NCBI RefSeq assembly: GCF_000622365.1
Contig: NZ_JASC01000013.1
Coordinates: 62,001-126,000 of the forward strand
Direction of reading: 5' to 3'
Origin: Sulfitobacter noctilucae
GTDB taxonomy: Bacteria; Pseudomonadota; Alphaproteobacteria; Rhodobacterales; Rhodobacteraceae
DNA length: 64,000 nt
The notes under the pieces are model-generated. The model was not told the DNA's origin, ran no database searches, and worked only from the letters and a program-made list of their open reading frames with translations. The stretch's first letter is position 1, and each line of letters opens with the position of its first letter. Positions 7,609-16,676 of the stretch are shown here, in pieces. A program made the translations under genes and the position numbers.

Positions 7609-9750
7609 TCATGCGGCCAGTAGCATACCTTGCTGGCGTTTCAGACTGGGCCGCACGGCCTGACCATAGCCATTTGGATTGCTGCGCAATTCCGGAAATA
7701 GCCGGAACAACTCATCCCGCGCGCGGTCGTCAAGTCCAGGCAAACTGTAGCTGCCGGGCTGATAGCTTTCGGACCAGGTGCCGCCCGACAGAACGAGTTC
7801 ATGCGTGTCGAACAGCAGATGAAAATAGCTGACGGAGGCCATCTCTCGCCGCACGACCGTATCGCCGTTCACCAGAAAATGAGCGGCCGTCAACACTTCA
7901 TCTTCGCCAAAATACATGGACGCGCGGTAGTCATCGATGAGCATCCGGTGTTGTGGCGACACGACGAGCCGATCTTTGTTGCCGATACTGCCCGGCGCGA
8001 ATTGGATAGGGGCAAAACTGCCTGCGCCCGCAACAGTCCTTGATCCGACCCAGCGCAGCGGCTGTGGCCCGTGATCGCGGGTCAGAACCAGATCACCGGG
8101 GGCAAGGTCTTCGACCCGGCGGGGCCCGTAAGGTGTCTCAACGGCCGTTCCTTGTGCAAAGCAGATGATGCTTTCGATTTCGGAAAATGTAACCGTGCTG
8201 CCATCAAGCAGTGTCGCTGTGCCGCTTTTTCCCGGTCCGGGACCGTCGCTGTCCGTCAGCACAACCGATCCGGCAAGCAACTGCCCGTTGAAGTCAAGCA
8301 CATCGCCGGTGGTCTCGTCCCCTTCGCCACCGACGACTGACAAACCAGTTCCGTTCAGGGCACCGGCATCGATCAGGAAGGTGTCGTCGCCATCGCCGCC
8401 ACTGGCGGTATCCCCGCTGCCGACATTCAGCGTGTCATCCCCGGCATCACCGGACAGCGTGTCAGATCCGATACCACCGCTGATCGTATCATTGCCGGTA
8501 CCACCACTGACGGTATCATCACCAGCGCCAGCTTCGATGATGTCGTTGCCGGCACCCGCTTCGATGGAATCGTCATTGCTGCCGACAGGGATCGCATCGA
8601 ATTCGATATCAGAGAAATAGATCGCCTGACCGGTCGTTCCGCCGTTGCCGTAGACGACCTCAATCTGGGCAACCGGTCCTGCAATCTCGATCAACGCAGA
8701 GGCTTGCGCAGCCGTGGGAGCATAGTTGGTCAGACCGGCCGTGATCGTGTTGCCAACAACCGTATGGTTGCTGCCTCCGGTGATATTGACCGGGATTTCA
8801 TTGCCCGCAGCATCAAATGCACGGACCGTTACAATGTCCTGAAAATCGTTCGTGCCGTTGTTTATTCCATCAAGGTCGCTGATGCGAAATGCCACATTCT
8901 CGACACTGTCGACAAAGCCCGACCCCGACACGGCGGCGAAGTCGAAGGTGATAATCGAATCATCGGCAGCGCCATTGGAAAACAGATAGCCTGCTGAATT
9001 GTTGCTGAAGGTTTCGCCGGGGGCGACATAGACACCGTTGTTGGTGCCTCCACTCAGTTCAGCCGAAAACTCTTCATTCGTCTGCACATCAGAATAGCCA
9101 ACGGTGACATTGATGCCGCCCGTATCCTGCGGTGCTGCGAGGTTGCGCAAATCCTGTTCATCCGCATAGCCCGACCAGTTGAAATCAAGCGGCGTTGGCG
9201 CGGCGGCCCCCGGTGCATCGTTCCCGTCGACAACGTCATTGCCCGGGTCGCCGTTATAGCTGCCGTCGATGACATCATCGCCGGCGGTGCCCGATACGAT
9301 CCCGTCGGAAACGGCGTAGTCCGCATAGCTGAAGGTGTCGTCGCCGTTGGCGGTATTTGGCGTCGTGTCATAGTCGAGGGTCGTATATTCGCGCCCCTGC
9401 ACCAGCGGAATCTCGGACAGCGTGTAATAGCCCGTGTTCGGCCCCGCGTTGACGCGGAAGGTGATCAGTTGAAAGATCCGCCCCGTTTCCTCGTCGCGCA
9501 AGGTCCATGCTTCCTCTGCATATATCTGCCGCGCCGTGTTGTCCGTGACCCCGTTCAGGACGGTCGTAGCGGTTGCTGTCTCGACGGCTACGTCCTCAAG
9601 GAAGGCACTGCCAGTACCCGCCGCATTGTCCGTGATGACAGCCGAGCCGTCAGCGGTCGCTGGACCGGAGTAAACCCTTGAGAAATTGGTTGCAGTCTCA
9701 AACGCACCAAGGGGGTCAAACTCATATACCTGTACGGATGTAACTGGCAT
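7609..9750 (-). CDS. RTX-type calcium-binding protein with C-terminal Hint domain
   Basis: 713 aa. Residues 1-about 165 are an N-terminal module common to this Roseobacter family (QVYEFDPLGAFE...). About 190-390 is a beta-rich adhesin-like region. About 395-465 holds glycine/aspartate nonapeptide repeats (GAGNDIIEAGAGDDTVSGG) that bind Ca2+ and mark type I secretion substrates. From about 530 there is a Hint module with a catalytic-type Cys (CFAQGTAVETPYGPRRVEDL), VSPQHRMLI and FDTHELVLSGG. Such proteins are exported and may self-process at the Cys. No N-terminal signal peptide is visible, as expected for T1SS. The transporter is not in this window. Confidence 0.8.
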   Translation of the reverse strand: MPVTSVQVYEFDPLGAFETATNFSRVYSGPATADGSAVITDNAAGTGSAFLEDVAVETATATTVLNGVTDNTARQIYAEEAWTLRDEETGRIFQLITFRVNAGPNTGYYTLSEIPLVQGREYTTLDYDTTPNTANGDDTFSYADYAVSDGIVSGTAGDDVIDGSYNGDPGNDVVDGNDAPGAAAPTPLDFNWSGYADEQDLRNLAAPQDTGGINVTVGYSDVQTNEEFSAELSGGTNNGVYVAPGETFSNNSAGYLFSNGAADDSIITFDFAAVSGSGFVDSVENVAFRISDLDGINNGTNDFQDIVTVRAFDAAGNEIPVNITGGSNHTVVGNTITAGLTNYAPTAAQASALIEIAGPVAQIEVVYGNGGTTGQAIYFSDIEFDAIPVGSNDDSIEAGAGNDIIEAGAGDDTVSGGTGNDTISGGIGSDTLSGDAGDDTLNVGSGDTASGGDGDDTFLIDAGALNGTGLSVVGGEGDETTGDVLDFNGQLLAGSVVLTDSDGPGPGKSGTATLLDGSTVTFSEIESIICFAQGTAVETPYGPRRVEDLAPGDLVLTRDHGPQPLRWVGSRTVAGAGSFAPIQFAPGSIGNKDRLVVSPQHRMLIDDYRASMYFGEDEVLTAAHFLVNGDTVVRREMASVSYFHLLFDTHELVLSGGTWSESYQPGSYSLPGLDDRARDELFRLFPELRSNPNGYGQAVRPSLKRQQGMLLAA

Positions 9751-10175
9751 CGCCTCGCCTCAAATCATTGCAAGTGAGGTGACCCCGACCCATACTAGGG
9801 GGTGGGTTCCTCACTGTTTCTGATTTGAATTTAATTGAAGACTGTGGTGCAGTTTGGTGCCGAACAGGGCGACAGTCAGAAAATTTAAGACAATTTTAGG
9901 GCAATTTTTTTCGACTAAGCTAACCGTATCATTCACTTTGTGATCCACGTTTCCGGCGCGCAACCCGGTGCTGTTTGCGCCGGTTGCAGCCAAAAAGTCA
10001 CATTCAAATCGCCCAAAGTCTGCATATGCAGGGATGCGTGACAGATCATGCTGATGGCTGGTGCTGAACTCCGATCAAACCAAAGCAAAGCCGCACTTCC
10101 AAAAGCGTACCGCCCCACATATAGTTATGCCTAACTATATCCTGTTAGTACGCAGGTGGGCAAAGGGACAGGTAC
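9751..10175. other. 425-base divergent intergenic region between the RTX/Hint gene and mipZ
   Basis: AT-rich relative to its surroundings with no convincing gene. It contains a hairpin CCGGCGC (9953-9959) / GCGCCGG (9977-9983), a perfect palindrome at 10119-10140, and one imperfect CtrA-like pair TTAA-N7-TTAG (9885-9899). It probably carries both divergent promoters. Confidence 0.6.
10119..10140. repeat. Perfect 9-bp inverted repeat upstream of mipZ
   Basis: ATATAGTTA (10119-10127), TGCC, TAACTATAT (10132-10140). It lies 36 bases before the mipZ start, where a dimeric repressor or activator would act. There is no U-tract, so an operator is more likely than a terminator. Confidence 0.55.
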
Positions 10176-10985
10176 ATGGCGCATATTATCGTTGTCGGGA
10201 ACGAAAAGGGCGGCGCGGGGAAATCGACGGTTTCCATGCATGTTGCAACGGCCCTGGCCCGCATGGGACACCGCGTCAGCGGGCTTGATCTTGACCTGCG
10301 TCAGCGCACCTTCGGGCGGTACATCGACAACCGCAAAGCATTCTTGAAAGACGCCAATCTAGAACTCGCAAGCCCAACCCTGTGCGAACTGCCCGAAATT
10401 GCCGAAGCCAACCTGAAGCCCGGCGAAAATATCTATGATCACCGTCTGAGTGCCGCGGTCGCATCAATGGAGCCAAACAACGACTTCATCCTGATCGACT
10501 GCCCCGGTTCTCATACGCGCTTGTCTCAGGTGGCCCATTCCTTGGCTGATACGCTGGTTACACCCCTGAACGACAGCTTTATCGACTTTGATCTCTTGGC
10601 CCATACCGATGCAATGGGCGACAAGATCACCGGTCCTTCTGTCTATTCCGAAATGGTCTGGACCGCACGGCAGCTACGCGGCCAAGCAGGTTTGACGCCG
10701 ATTGACTGGGTCGTGGTGCGCAACCGCATGGGTGCCCAGCGCATGGTGAACAAAGACAAGATGGAACGGGCGATCAAGAACCTCTCCAAGCGCATCGGCT
10801 TTCGTGTGGCACCCGGCTTTAACGAGCGGGTAATCTTTCGCGAGCTGTTTCCACGCGGCCTGACCCTGCTTGACCTCAAGGACATCGGTGTGAAGCAGCT
10901 TAATATCTCGAATGTCGCAGCGCGGCAGGAATTGCGTGACCTGATCAAAGCGCTGAACCTGCCGGGCGTGACCGCCGATTTCTAA
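10176..10985 (+). CDS. mipZ: Division-plane positioning ATPase MipZ (ParA family)
   Basis: 269 aa. The N-terminus is AHIIVVGNEKGGAGKSTVSMHVA, a deviant Walker A with the ParA-type first lysine. LDLDLRQRTFGRYIDNR and DFILIDCPGSHTRLS (Walker B region) follow, then DWVVVRNRMG and ELFPRGLTLLDL as in MipZ. In Caulobacter MipZ binds ParB near the origin and forms a gradient that inhibits FtsZ polymerisation away from midcell. The stop overlaps the convergent DMT transporter gene by 4 bases. It is a monocistronic unit. Confidence 0.93.
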   Translation: MAHIIVVGNEKGGAGKSTVSMHVATALARMGHRVSGLDLDLRQRTFGRYIDNRKAFLKDANLELASPTLCELPEIAEANLKPGENIYDHRLSAAVASMEPNNDFILIDCPGSHTRLSQVAHSLADTLVTPLNDSFIDFDLLAHTDAMGDKITGPSVYSEMVWTARQLRGQAGLTPIDWVVVRNRMGAQRMVNKDKMERAIKNLSKRIGFRVAPGFNERVIFRELFPRGLTLLDLKDIGVKQLNISNVAARQELRDLIKALNLPGVTADF

Positions 10986-11860
10986 AGCGCGCGCCTTTTG
11001 ATCCGGTGCTGGCGCATCAGCAGCACAAGGTTCGAGATAAACAGCGCCCCGATCACGATGCTGCCCCCTACCACCGCATAAGAACCGGGGTTCTCCCCGA
11101 TCACGGCCCATGCCAGAAGCGGCGCAAAAACCGACTCCAGCAACACCAACAACCCGACTTCCGCCGAAGTGATGAAGCGCGGGCCGATGGCCAGCAGCAC
11201 TGAACTGAACAGGATGAACCCACCGTGGGCCAGCACCAACGGTGCTTGCTCCGGCGGAACGGAAAAGGGCTGCGTGAAGGGCAGGATACAAAGCGCCGCC
11301 AGCAAGCATCCCATTGCCACCCCCGGCACCATCGATGTTGCCCGCGCATGCCGCGCTGCTGTCAGGGCCGCCGCGAAAAGGGCCGATACCCCCAACGCCA
11401 GCAAGTCACCTGCAAGACTGGCATGGTCGGTTTCCCCCGACCCGTAGGCGATGATTGCCAATCCCGGCACAACGGCGGCGATGGTCAGCAAGGTGCGGCG
11501 GCTGAACGGTTCGAACAGGAACACGCGGCTGAAAATCGCAGCGAAAATTGGCAGCGAAGCGATGATGAAGACCACGTTGGCCACGGATGTCAGGCTGACC
11601 GCGAGCACGAACAGCACGCCACTGGCCCCGACGCCAATCATATAGATCAACCCATACCGCCCGGTACGCAAAACCGCGCGAAAGGGTGCAGTGCCGCCAG
11701 TCACCAGCACCCACGTTGCCGTCAACCCGCCGGATAAAAGCAGGCGCCAAAAGGCGACCGTCAGCGCATCCGCATCAATCAACCGCACAAAAAGTGAATC
11801 CGGCACGACAAAAAGCACACCGAAAAACGTGATCAACAAACCTTTGACTTGATCGCTCAT
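10982..11860 (-). CDS. DMT (EamA) family transporter
   Basis: 292 aa with about ten hydrophobic segments in two EamA repeats (e.g. GLLITFFGVLFVVPDSLFVR at the start and GLLVLLESVFAPLLAWAVIGENP in the second repeat). The inner-membrane drug/metabolite transporter superfamily exports metabolites or amino acids; the substrate is not readable. It ends KRRAL with a positive C-terminus, in the cytoplasm. It is 26 bases downstream of the MarR-type regulator on the same strand, so the two may be co-transcribed. Confidence 0.85.
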   Translation of the reverse strand: MSDQVKGLLITFFGVLFVVPDSLFVRLIDADALTVAFWRLLLSGGLTATWVLVTGGTAPFRAVLRTGRYGLIYMIGVGASGVLFVLAVSLTSVANVVFIIASLPIFAAIFSRVFLFEPFSRRTLLTIAAVVPGLAIIAYGSGETDHASLAGDLLALGVSALFAAALTAARHARATSMVPGVAMGCLLAALCILPFTQPFSVPPEQAPLVLAHGGFILFSSVLLAIGPRFITSAEVGLLVLLESVFAPLLAWAVIGENPGSYAVVGGSIVIGALFISNLVLLMRQHRIKRRAL

Positions 11861-11886
11861 GTCCCAGCCGTGACCGCTATTGCGAT

Positions 11887-12336
11887 TTAAGTAAAGTCCT
11901 GTGGCGCAGCACCTGACAGTTTCAGCAAGGCCTGCCGCAGGGCGCCGACTTCCTCGGGGGCCAGTTGCGCCAGCAGATTACGCTCATAGGTCTGCGCCAC
12001 GCTGCGCAGGTCGTCGTAAGCGGCCCGTCCCTGTGCTGTCAGCGTCAGATGCGCCACCCGCCGGTCGGCCTTGTCTGTGACCCGCTCGATGAAACGCCGC
12101 TCTGTCAGACGGTGCACAGCGCGGCTGATCTTGGTCTTGTGCATCCGCGCACGCGCACCGATGTCACTGGCCGTCAACTGGCCGTACACGCCCAAATGAA
12201 ACAGCACCCGCCATTCCGTCCGCAACATCCCGTAGCGCTTTTTGTAAACCTGTTGAAAGGCCAGCGAACTCGCCTCTGCCGCTTGGTTCAAGAGATATGG
12301 CAGGAAATTCTCAAGCTCGAATTCTGGGTCAGGCAT
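11887..12336 (-). CDS. MarR family transcriptional regulator
   Basis: 149 aa with a winged helix. The recognition region is TASDIGARARMHKTKISRAVHRL, the wing follows (VTDKADRRVAHLTLTAQG), and dimerisation helices sit at both ends. It is divergent from hmgA with an 80-base gap holding an inverted repeat, which makes it the likely repressor of the homogentisate cluster (inference). A ligand from tyrosine or homogentisate catabolism would be expected. Confidence 0.88.
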   Translation of the reverse strand: MPDPEFELENFLPYLLNQAAEASSLAFQQVYKKRYGMLRTEWRVLFHLGVYGQLTASDIGARARMHKTKISRAVHRLTERRFIERVTDKADRRVAHLTLTAQGRAAYDDLRSVAQTYERNLLAQLAPEEVGALRQALLKLSGAAPQDFT

Positions 12337-12346
12337 CAGATCATCT

Positions 12347-12367
12347 GTTGTTAGTTACAAAAACAAC
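12347..12367. promoter_or_regulatory. Candidate MarR operator upstream of hmgA
   Basis: GTTGTT (12347-12352) and AACAAC (12362-12367) form an inverted repeat with a 9-base spacer, nested with TAGTT/AACTA (12352-12369). It lies between the divergent marR and hmgA starts, in AT-rich sequence suited to a promoter. Confidence 0.45.
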
Positions 12368-12416
12368 TATTACATAGAGTGCCAAGACTGCACAGACCAA
12401 AAAGGGAAGGCCAGAT

Positions 12417-13778
12417 ATGAACCGCCAATTGAATCCCACCGATATGACCAGCGCTGCGACACCGACTGGCACGCAGGAAGGCTACATGCCGGGCTTTGGC
12501 AATGATTTTGAGACCGAAGCCCTGCCCGGTGCCTTGCCGCAGGGAATGAACTCTCCTCAGAAGTGCAACTACGGCCTCTATGGCGAGCAGTTGTCCGGGA
12601 CCGCTTTTACCGCGCCCAGCCACCAGAACGAACGCACATGGTGCTACCGTATCCGCCCCTCGGTCAAACATTCTCACCGGTACGAACGGATCGACCTGCC
12701 CTATTGGAAGTCAGCGCCCCATATCCCCGATAACGTCACCAGCCTTGGCCAATACCGCTGGGATCCGGTGCCCCATTCCGAGAACAAGCTGACATGGCTC
12801 ACGGGCATGCGCACGATGACCAGCGCGGGTGACGTGAATACCCAAGTGGGCATGGCCAGCCACATCTACCTGGTGACCGACAGCATGGTGGACAGCTATT
12901 TCTACTCCGCTGATTCAGAACTGTTGGTTGTTCCGCAGGAAGGCCGTTTGCGCTTTTGCACCGAACTGGGTGTCATCGACCTCGAACCAAAGGAAATCGC
13001 GATCCTGCCGCGCGGGCTGCTGTACCGGGTCGAAGTGCTCGAAGGGCCGGCGCGCGGATTTGTCTGCGAAAACTACGATCAGAAGTTCGAATTGCCGGGC
13101 CGTGGACCCATCGGCGCGAATTGCATGGCGAACCGGCGCGATTTCAAAACCCCCGTGGCCGCATTTGAAGACCGCGAGACCCCCTCGACAGTGACGATCA
13201 AGTGGTGCGGGCAGTTTCACGAGACCAAGATCGGCCACTCGCCGCTGGACGTCGTGGCATGGCATGGCAATTACGCCCCGGTGAAATACGATCTGACAAC
13301 CTATTGCCCGGTGGGCGCTGTCCTGTTCGACCACCCCGATCCGTCGATCTTTACGGTTCTGACCGCCCCTTCCGGCGTCGAAGGCACCGCGAATATTGAC
13401 TTTGTCCTGTTCCGTGAACGCTGGATGGTGGCCGAGGATACTTTCCGCCCGCCGTGGTACCACAAGAACGTCATGTCCGAAATGATGGGCAATATCTATG
13501 GCCAGTACGATGCCAAACCAAAGGGCTTCATCCCCGGCGGCATGTCCCTGCACAACATGATGTTGCCGCACGGACCGGACAAGAACGCTTTTGAAGGCGC
13601 ATCGAACGCGGACCTCAAGGCAGAAAAGCTGGACAACACCATGTCCTTTATGTTCGAAACCCGCTTCCCCCAGCATCTGACAGAGTTTGCCGCCAAGGAA
13701 GCGCCCTTGCAGGACGATTACATCGACTGCTGGTCCGACATTGAAAAGAAGTTCGACGGCACCCCCGGCAAGAAATAA
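12417..13778 (+). CDS. hmgA: Homogentisate 1,2-dioxygenase
   Basis: 453 aa, full length for the family. It opens the homogentisate ring with Fe(II) and O2 to give maleylacetoacetate. Recognised segments: [16 protein letters not shown] near the start, [18 protein letters not shown]-like text, [15 protein letters not shown], the metal-ligand region [20 protein letters not shown], and [15 protein letters not shown] near the end. It has a GGAAGG ribosome-binding site. It leads the cluster hmgA-fahA-MBL and is divergent from the MarR gene. Confidence 0.97.
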   Translation: MNRQLNPTDMTSAATPTGTQEGYMPGFGNDFETEALPGALPQGMNSPQKCNYGLYGEQLSGTAFTAPSHQNERTWCYRIRPSVKHSHRYERIDLPYWKSAPHIPDNVTSLGQYRWDPVPHSENKLTWLTGMRTMTSAGDVNTQVGMASHIYLVTDSMVDSYFYSADSELLVVPQEGRLRFCTELGVIDLEPKEIAILPRGLLYRVEVLEGPARGFVCENYDQKFELPGRGPIGANCMANRRDFKTPVAAFEDRETPSTVTIKWCGQFHETKIGHSPLDVVAWHGNYAPVKYDLTTYCPVGAVLFDHPDPSIFTVLTAPSGVEGTANIDFVLFRERWMVAEDTFRPPWYHKNVMSEMMGNIYGQYDAKPKGFIPGGMSLHNMMLPHGPDKNAFEGASNADLKAEKLDNTMSFMFETRFPQHLTEFAAKEAPLQDDYIDCWSDIEKKFDGTPGKK

Positions 13779-13852
13779 CCTCGGCATACCGCTCCCTGCC
13801 CTGCATTCGGACCGCAGGGCGGATCACTCTGCCGCGCGTATAAGGAATACCA

Positions 13853-15106
13853 ATGACACGACTGACCTCATGGGTGGAAAGCGCCAATTCCCCCGACACC
13901 GATTTCCCGCTCAACAACCTGCCTTACGGCGTCTTCTCGACCAATAGCCTCGAGGCACGCTGCGGCGTGGCCATCGGCGATATGGTGCTCGATATGGCCG
14001 CGCTTGAGGAGGAGGGCATCCTGACCCTGTCCGAAGAGCCCGTGTTCGACGTGCCCTATTGGAACGACGTGATGGAGCTTGGGCCAGGGACGTGGAAATT
14101 ACTGCGCGAGCGGCTCATGGGCATGCTGCTGACCGGCTCTGCCGAACAGGCCCAGGTCGCGCCGCATCTGGTTCCGATGGCCGATGTACGACTGCACATG
14201 CCGATGGTGGTCTCAGAATACACCGATTTCTACGCAGGCCGCCATCACGCGACCAATGTGGGCACGATGTTCCGGGGCGCAGAAAACGCCCTGCCGCCCA
14301 ACTGGCTGCACATCCCCATCGGCTACAATGGCCGCGCCTCTACCGTGGTCGTCTCGGGTACCGATATCATCCGCCCCAACGGGCAACTGAAAGCACCCGA
14401 CGCCGATCTGCCGTCCTTCGGACCGTGCAAAAGGCTTGATATCGAGCTCGAGATGGGCGCGATTGTCGGCACATCGACCGAGATGGGCGAACCGGTTACG
14501 GCCAAAGACGCCGATGCGATGATCTTTGGCTATGTGATCCTGAACGACTGGTCGGCCCGCGACATCCAGGCCTGGGAATACCAGCCGCTCGGCCCCTTTC
14601 AGGCCAAAGCCTTCGCCACCTCGATCTCGCCGTGGATCGTCACCACCGCCGCACTGGAGCCGTTTCGCGCCCCCACGCCAAAGCGTGAATTCGACCTTCT
14701 CCCCTATCTACAAGAAGACGGTGACACGCTTTATGACATTGACCTCAGCGTCATCATCGAACCAAACGGCGGCACGCAAGAAGTCCTCGCACGGACCAAC
14801 TACAAAGAGATGTACTATTCTGCTGCCCAGCAGATGGCGCATCATTCCTCCTCGGGCTGCGCGATGAACGCCGGCGACCTCTTGGGCTCAGGCACCATTT
14901 CAGGCGCAGAAAAATCCGAACGCGGCAGCCTTTTGGAACTCAGCTGGGGCGGCAAGGAGCCGATCACGCTGGCAGACGGCAGTACCCGCAGCTTTATCGA
15001 AGACGGTGATACATTGATCCTGACAGGCCATGCGCAAGGCGAAGACTACCGCATCGGCTTTGGCGCGTGTTCAGGCACGATCCTTCCGGCGGTGAAATAC
15101 CCCTGA
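13853..15106 (+). CDS. fahA: Fumarylacetoacetase
   Basis: 417 aa. It hydrolyses fumarylacetoacetate to fumarate and acetoacetate, the last step of tyrosine breakdown. Family marks are DFPLNNLPYGVFS near the start, SEYTDFYAGRHHATNVGTMFRG (about 121-142), ELEMGAIVG, the metal-site region DWSARDIQAWEYQPLGPF, and the C-terminal LLGSGTISG. It follows hmgA by 74 bases. No maleylacetoacetate isomerase gene (maiA) is present in between or nearby. Confidence 0.96.
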   Translation: MTRLTSWVESANSPDTDFPLNNLPYGVFSTNSLEARCGVAIGDMVLDMAALEEEGILTLSEEPVFDVPYWNDVMELGPGTWKLLRERLMGMLLTGSAEQAQVAPHLVPMADVRLHMPMVVSEYTDFYAGRHHATNVGTMFRGAENALPPNWLHIPIGYNGRASTVVVSGTDIIRPNGQLKAPDADLPSFGPCKRLDIELEMGAIVGTSTEMGEPVTAKDADAMIFGYVILNDWSARDIQAWEYQPLGPFQAKAFATSISPWIVTTAALEPFRAPTPKREFDLLPYLQEDGDTLYDIDLSVIIEPNGGTQEVLARTNYKEMYYSAAQQMAHHSSSGCAMNAGDLLGSGTISGAEKSERGSLLELSWGGKEPITLADGSTRSFIEDGDTLILTGHAQGEDYRIGFGACSGTILPAVKYP

Positions 15107-15175
15107 TCTTCACCCTTTTCATAAATACCAAATCCTGCCCGACCCACCGGGCACCGCAACAGACAGGACACTACA

Positions 15176-16126
15176 ATGGCCAAAGCATTCGCTTCCCAAG
15201 GGGACATGACCGAAAAGAAAATCACCTTTGACGAGGTGGGCCGCGACCTTTGGGCCTTCACCGCCGAGGGCGATCCGAACTCTGGCGTGATCATCGGTGA
15301 TGACAGCGTGATGATTGTCGAGGCACAGGCGACCCCGCGTCTGGCAAACAAGGTCATCGAAAAGGTCCGCGAAGTTACGGACAAGCCGATCACCCATCTG
15401 GTGCTGACCCATTATCACGCCGTACGCGTATTGGGCGCCAGCGCCTATGGCGCCAACCAGATCATTATGTCCGACGTGGCGCGCGGCATGGTCGAGGAAC
15501 GCGGGCAAGAAGACTGGGACAGCGAATTCCAACGCTTCCCCCGCCTGTTCGAGGGACACGAAAGCATCCCCGGCCTGACCTATCCCACCACCACATTCAG
15601 CGACAGCATGACCGTCTATCTGGGCAAGCGGCGAGTCGATATCAAACACATCGGCCGCGCCCATACGGCTGGCGATGCGGTCATCCATGTCCCGGATGAA
15701 AATGTGATGTTCACCGGCGATATCGTCGAAGATCACTCTGCCTGCTATTGCGGTGACGGATATTTCGGCGATTGGGGCGGCACATTGGACCGGATCGCGG
15801 CCTATGACGTGGATGCCATCGCGCCCGGTCGTGGCGGCGCACTGATTGGCAAAGAAGCGGTCAACCGGGCCATCGACAGCACGCGTGACTTTGTGGACAG
15901 CACCTATGCTCCCGCCGCGAAAGTGGCCGCGCGGGGCGGCAGCCTTAAGGAAGCATGGGACGCCGTCCGCGCCTCCTGCGACCCGAAATTCAAGGATTAT
16001 GCCATCTATGAGCACTGCCTGCCCTTCAACGTCGCCCGCGCTTATGACGAAGCCCGCGGCATCCTGCACCCCCGCATCTGGACGGACAAACGCGACCTCG
16101 AAATGTGGGCTGATTTGCAAGGCTGA
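15176..16126 (+). CDS. MBL-fold metallo-hydrolase-like protein with altered metal motif
   Basis: 316 aa. The metallo-beta-lactamase fold is visible (GVIIGDDSVMIVEAQA, THLVLTHYHAVRVLGASAY, GRAHTAGDAVIHVP, MFTGDIVED). The canonical H-x-H-x-D-H is replaced: residues 79-84 read H-Y-H-A-V-R, so the Asp and His that bind the second metal are Val83 and Arg84. The protein may be mononuclear or catalytically different. Its place after hmgA-fahA suggests a role in homogentisate or a related aromatic pathway. No signal peptide is seen. Confidence 0.75.
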   Translation: MAKAFASQGDMTEKKITFDEVGRDLWAFTAEGDPNSGVIIGDDSVMIVEAQATPRLANKVIEKVREVTDKPITHLVLTHYHAVRVLGASAYGANQIIMSDVARGMVEERGQEDWDSEFQRFPRLFEGHESIPGLTYPTTTFSDSMTVYLGKRRVDIKHIGRAHTAGDAVIHVPDENVMFTGDIVEDHSACYCGDGYFGDWGGTLDRIAAYDVDAIAPGRGGALIGKEAVNRAIDSTRDFVDSTYAPAAKVAARGGSLKEAWDAVRASCDPKFKDYAIYEHCLPFNVARAYDEARGILHPRIWTDKRDLEMWADLQG

Positions 16127-16144
16127 CGCCGATAGGGCGCAGAC

Positions 16145-16282
16145 GGCAGCGCGATCGGAAAGGCGCTGCCTCTCTATGGCTTGGGATTGGCCGCGCTGAA
16201 TGGCGTGTCCTCCTCGACCGCCCCCTTGCAATTTCGAGACAAGAATCGGGACGTTCCTGTGCGAAGCGTCCCGGTTGTTTTA
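16145..16282 (+). terminator. Two hairpins ending the homogentisate cluster
   Basis: First stem GGCAGCGC (16145-16152) with GCGCTGCC (16163-16170). Second stem CGGGACG (16247-16253) with CGTCCCG (16267-16273), followed by GTTGTTTTA. The second has the U-rich tail of an intrinsic terminator. Confidence 0.65.
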
Positions 16283-16676
16283 CTAAAAGTCAGAAAAGAC
16301 CCGCGGGGCGGGAATGATCTAAAGCCTGCCACCGCGAATTCTAAATACAGGCCCAGCTCAGCTGGCATATCCGGTGGATGTGACGGTTCTGAAAATCTTG
16401 CTCTTTACCGACACGCATCGGCCTGCAAACGGCGGCACAGACATGAGAGCGGCAAGAACAGTCTCGTTCACCACGTCTTCGCAGCCCGCATGTGTCAGTT
16501 TCCCTTCATATTAAGGGTACCCGAGCCTTACAACTTTGTGAGACAGGCTTGACCTTTGAACTCACTGTGTTTGACTATGAAGGATGTTCCAAAAGGGGCA
16601 CAACAATAAATGCGGGCAAGCCGCATCACCGACCGGCGACAGACAGACTGGCGCTATCCAACAGAGAGGAAGAATA
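16283..16676 (+). other. Long leader or promoter region of the orphan binding-protein gene
   Basis: About 390 bases without a convincing gene. Small open frames here show no family features. TTGACC (16552-16557) could serve as a -35 box for the gene starting at 16677, with a poor -10. I see no clear riboswitch. Confidence 0.5.

Noticed and set aside
8395-8570. Short repeats in the RTX gene that look like a tandem array
   Set aside because: They are the degenerate codons of Gly/Asp nonapeptide repeats inside a coding frame, with no constant repeat and spacer pattern, so not a CRISPR array.
9885-9899. TTAA-N7-TTAG as a CtrA binding site upstream of mipZ
   Set aside because: One mismatch in an AT-rich region is expected by chance, and the position is nearly 290 bases before the gene.
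16181-16552. 123-aa open frame in the gap before the orphan binding protein
   Set aside because: It spans the terminator hairpin of the preceding cluster, has no ribosome-binding site and no family features.
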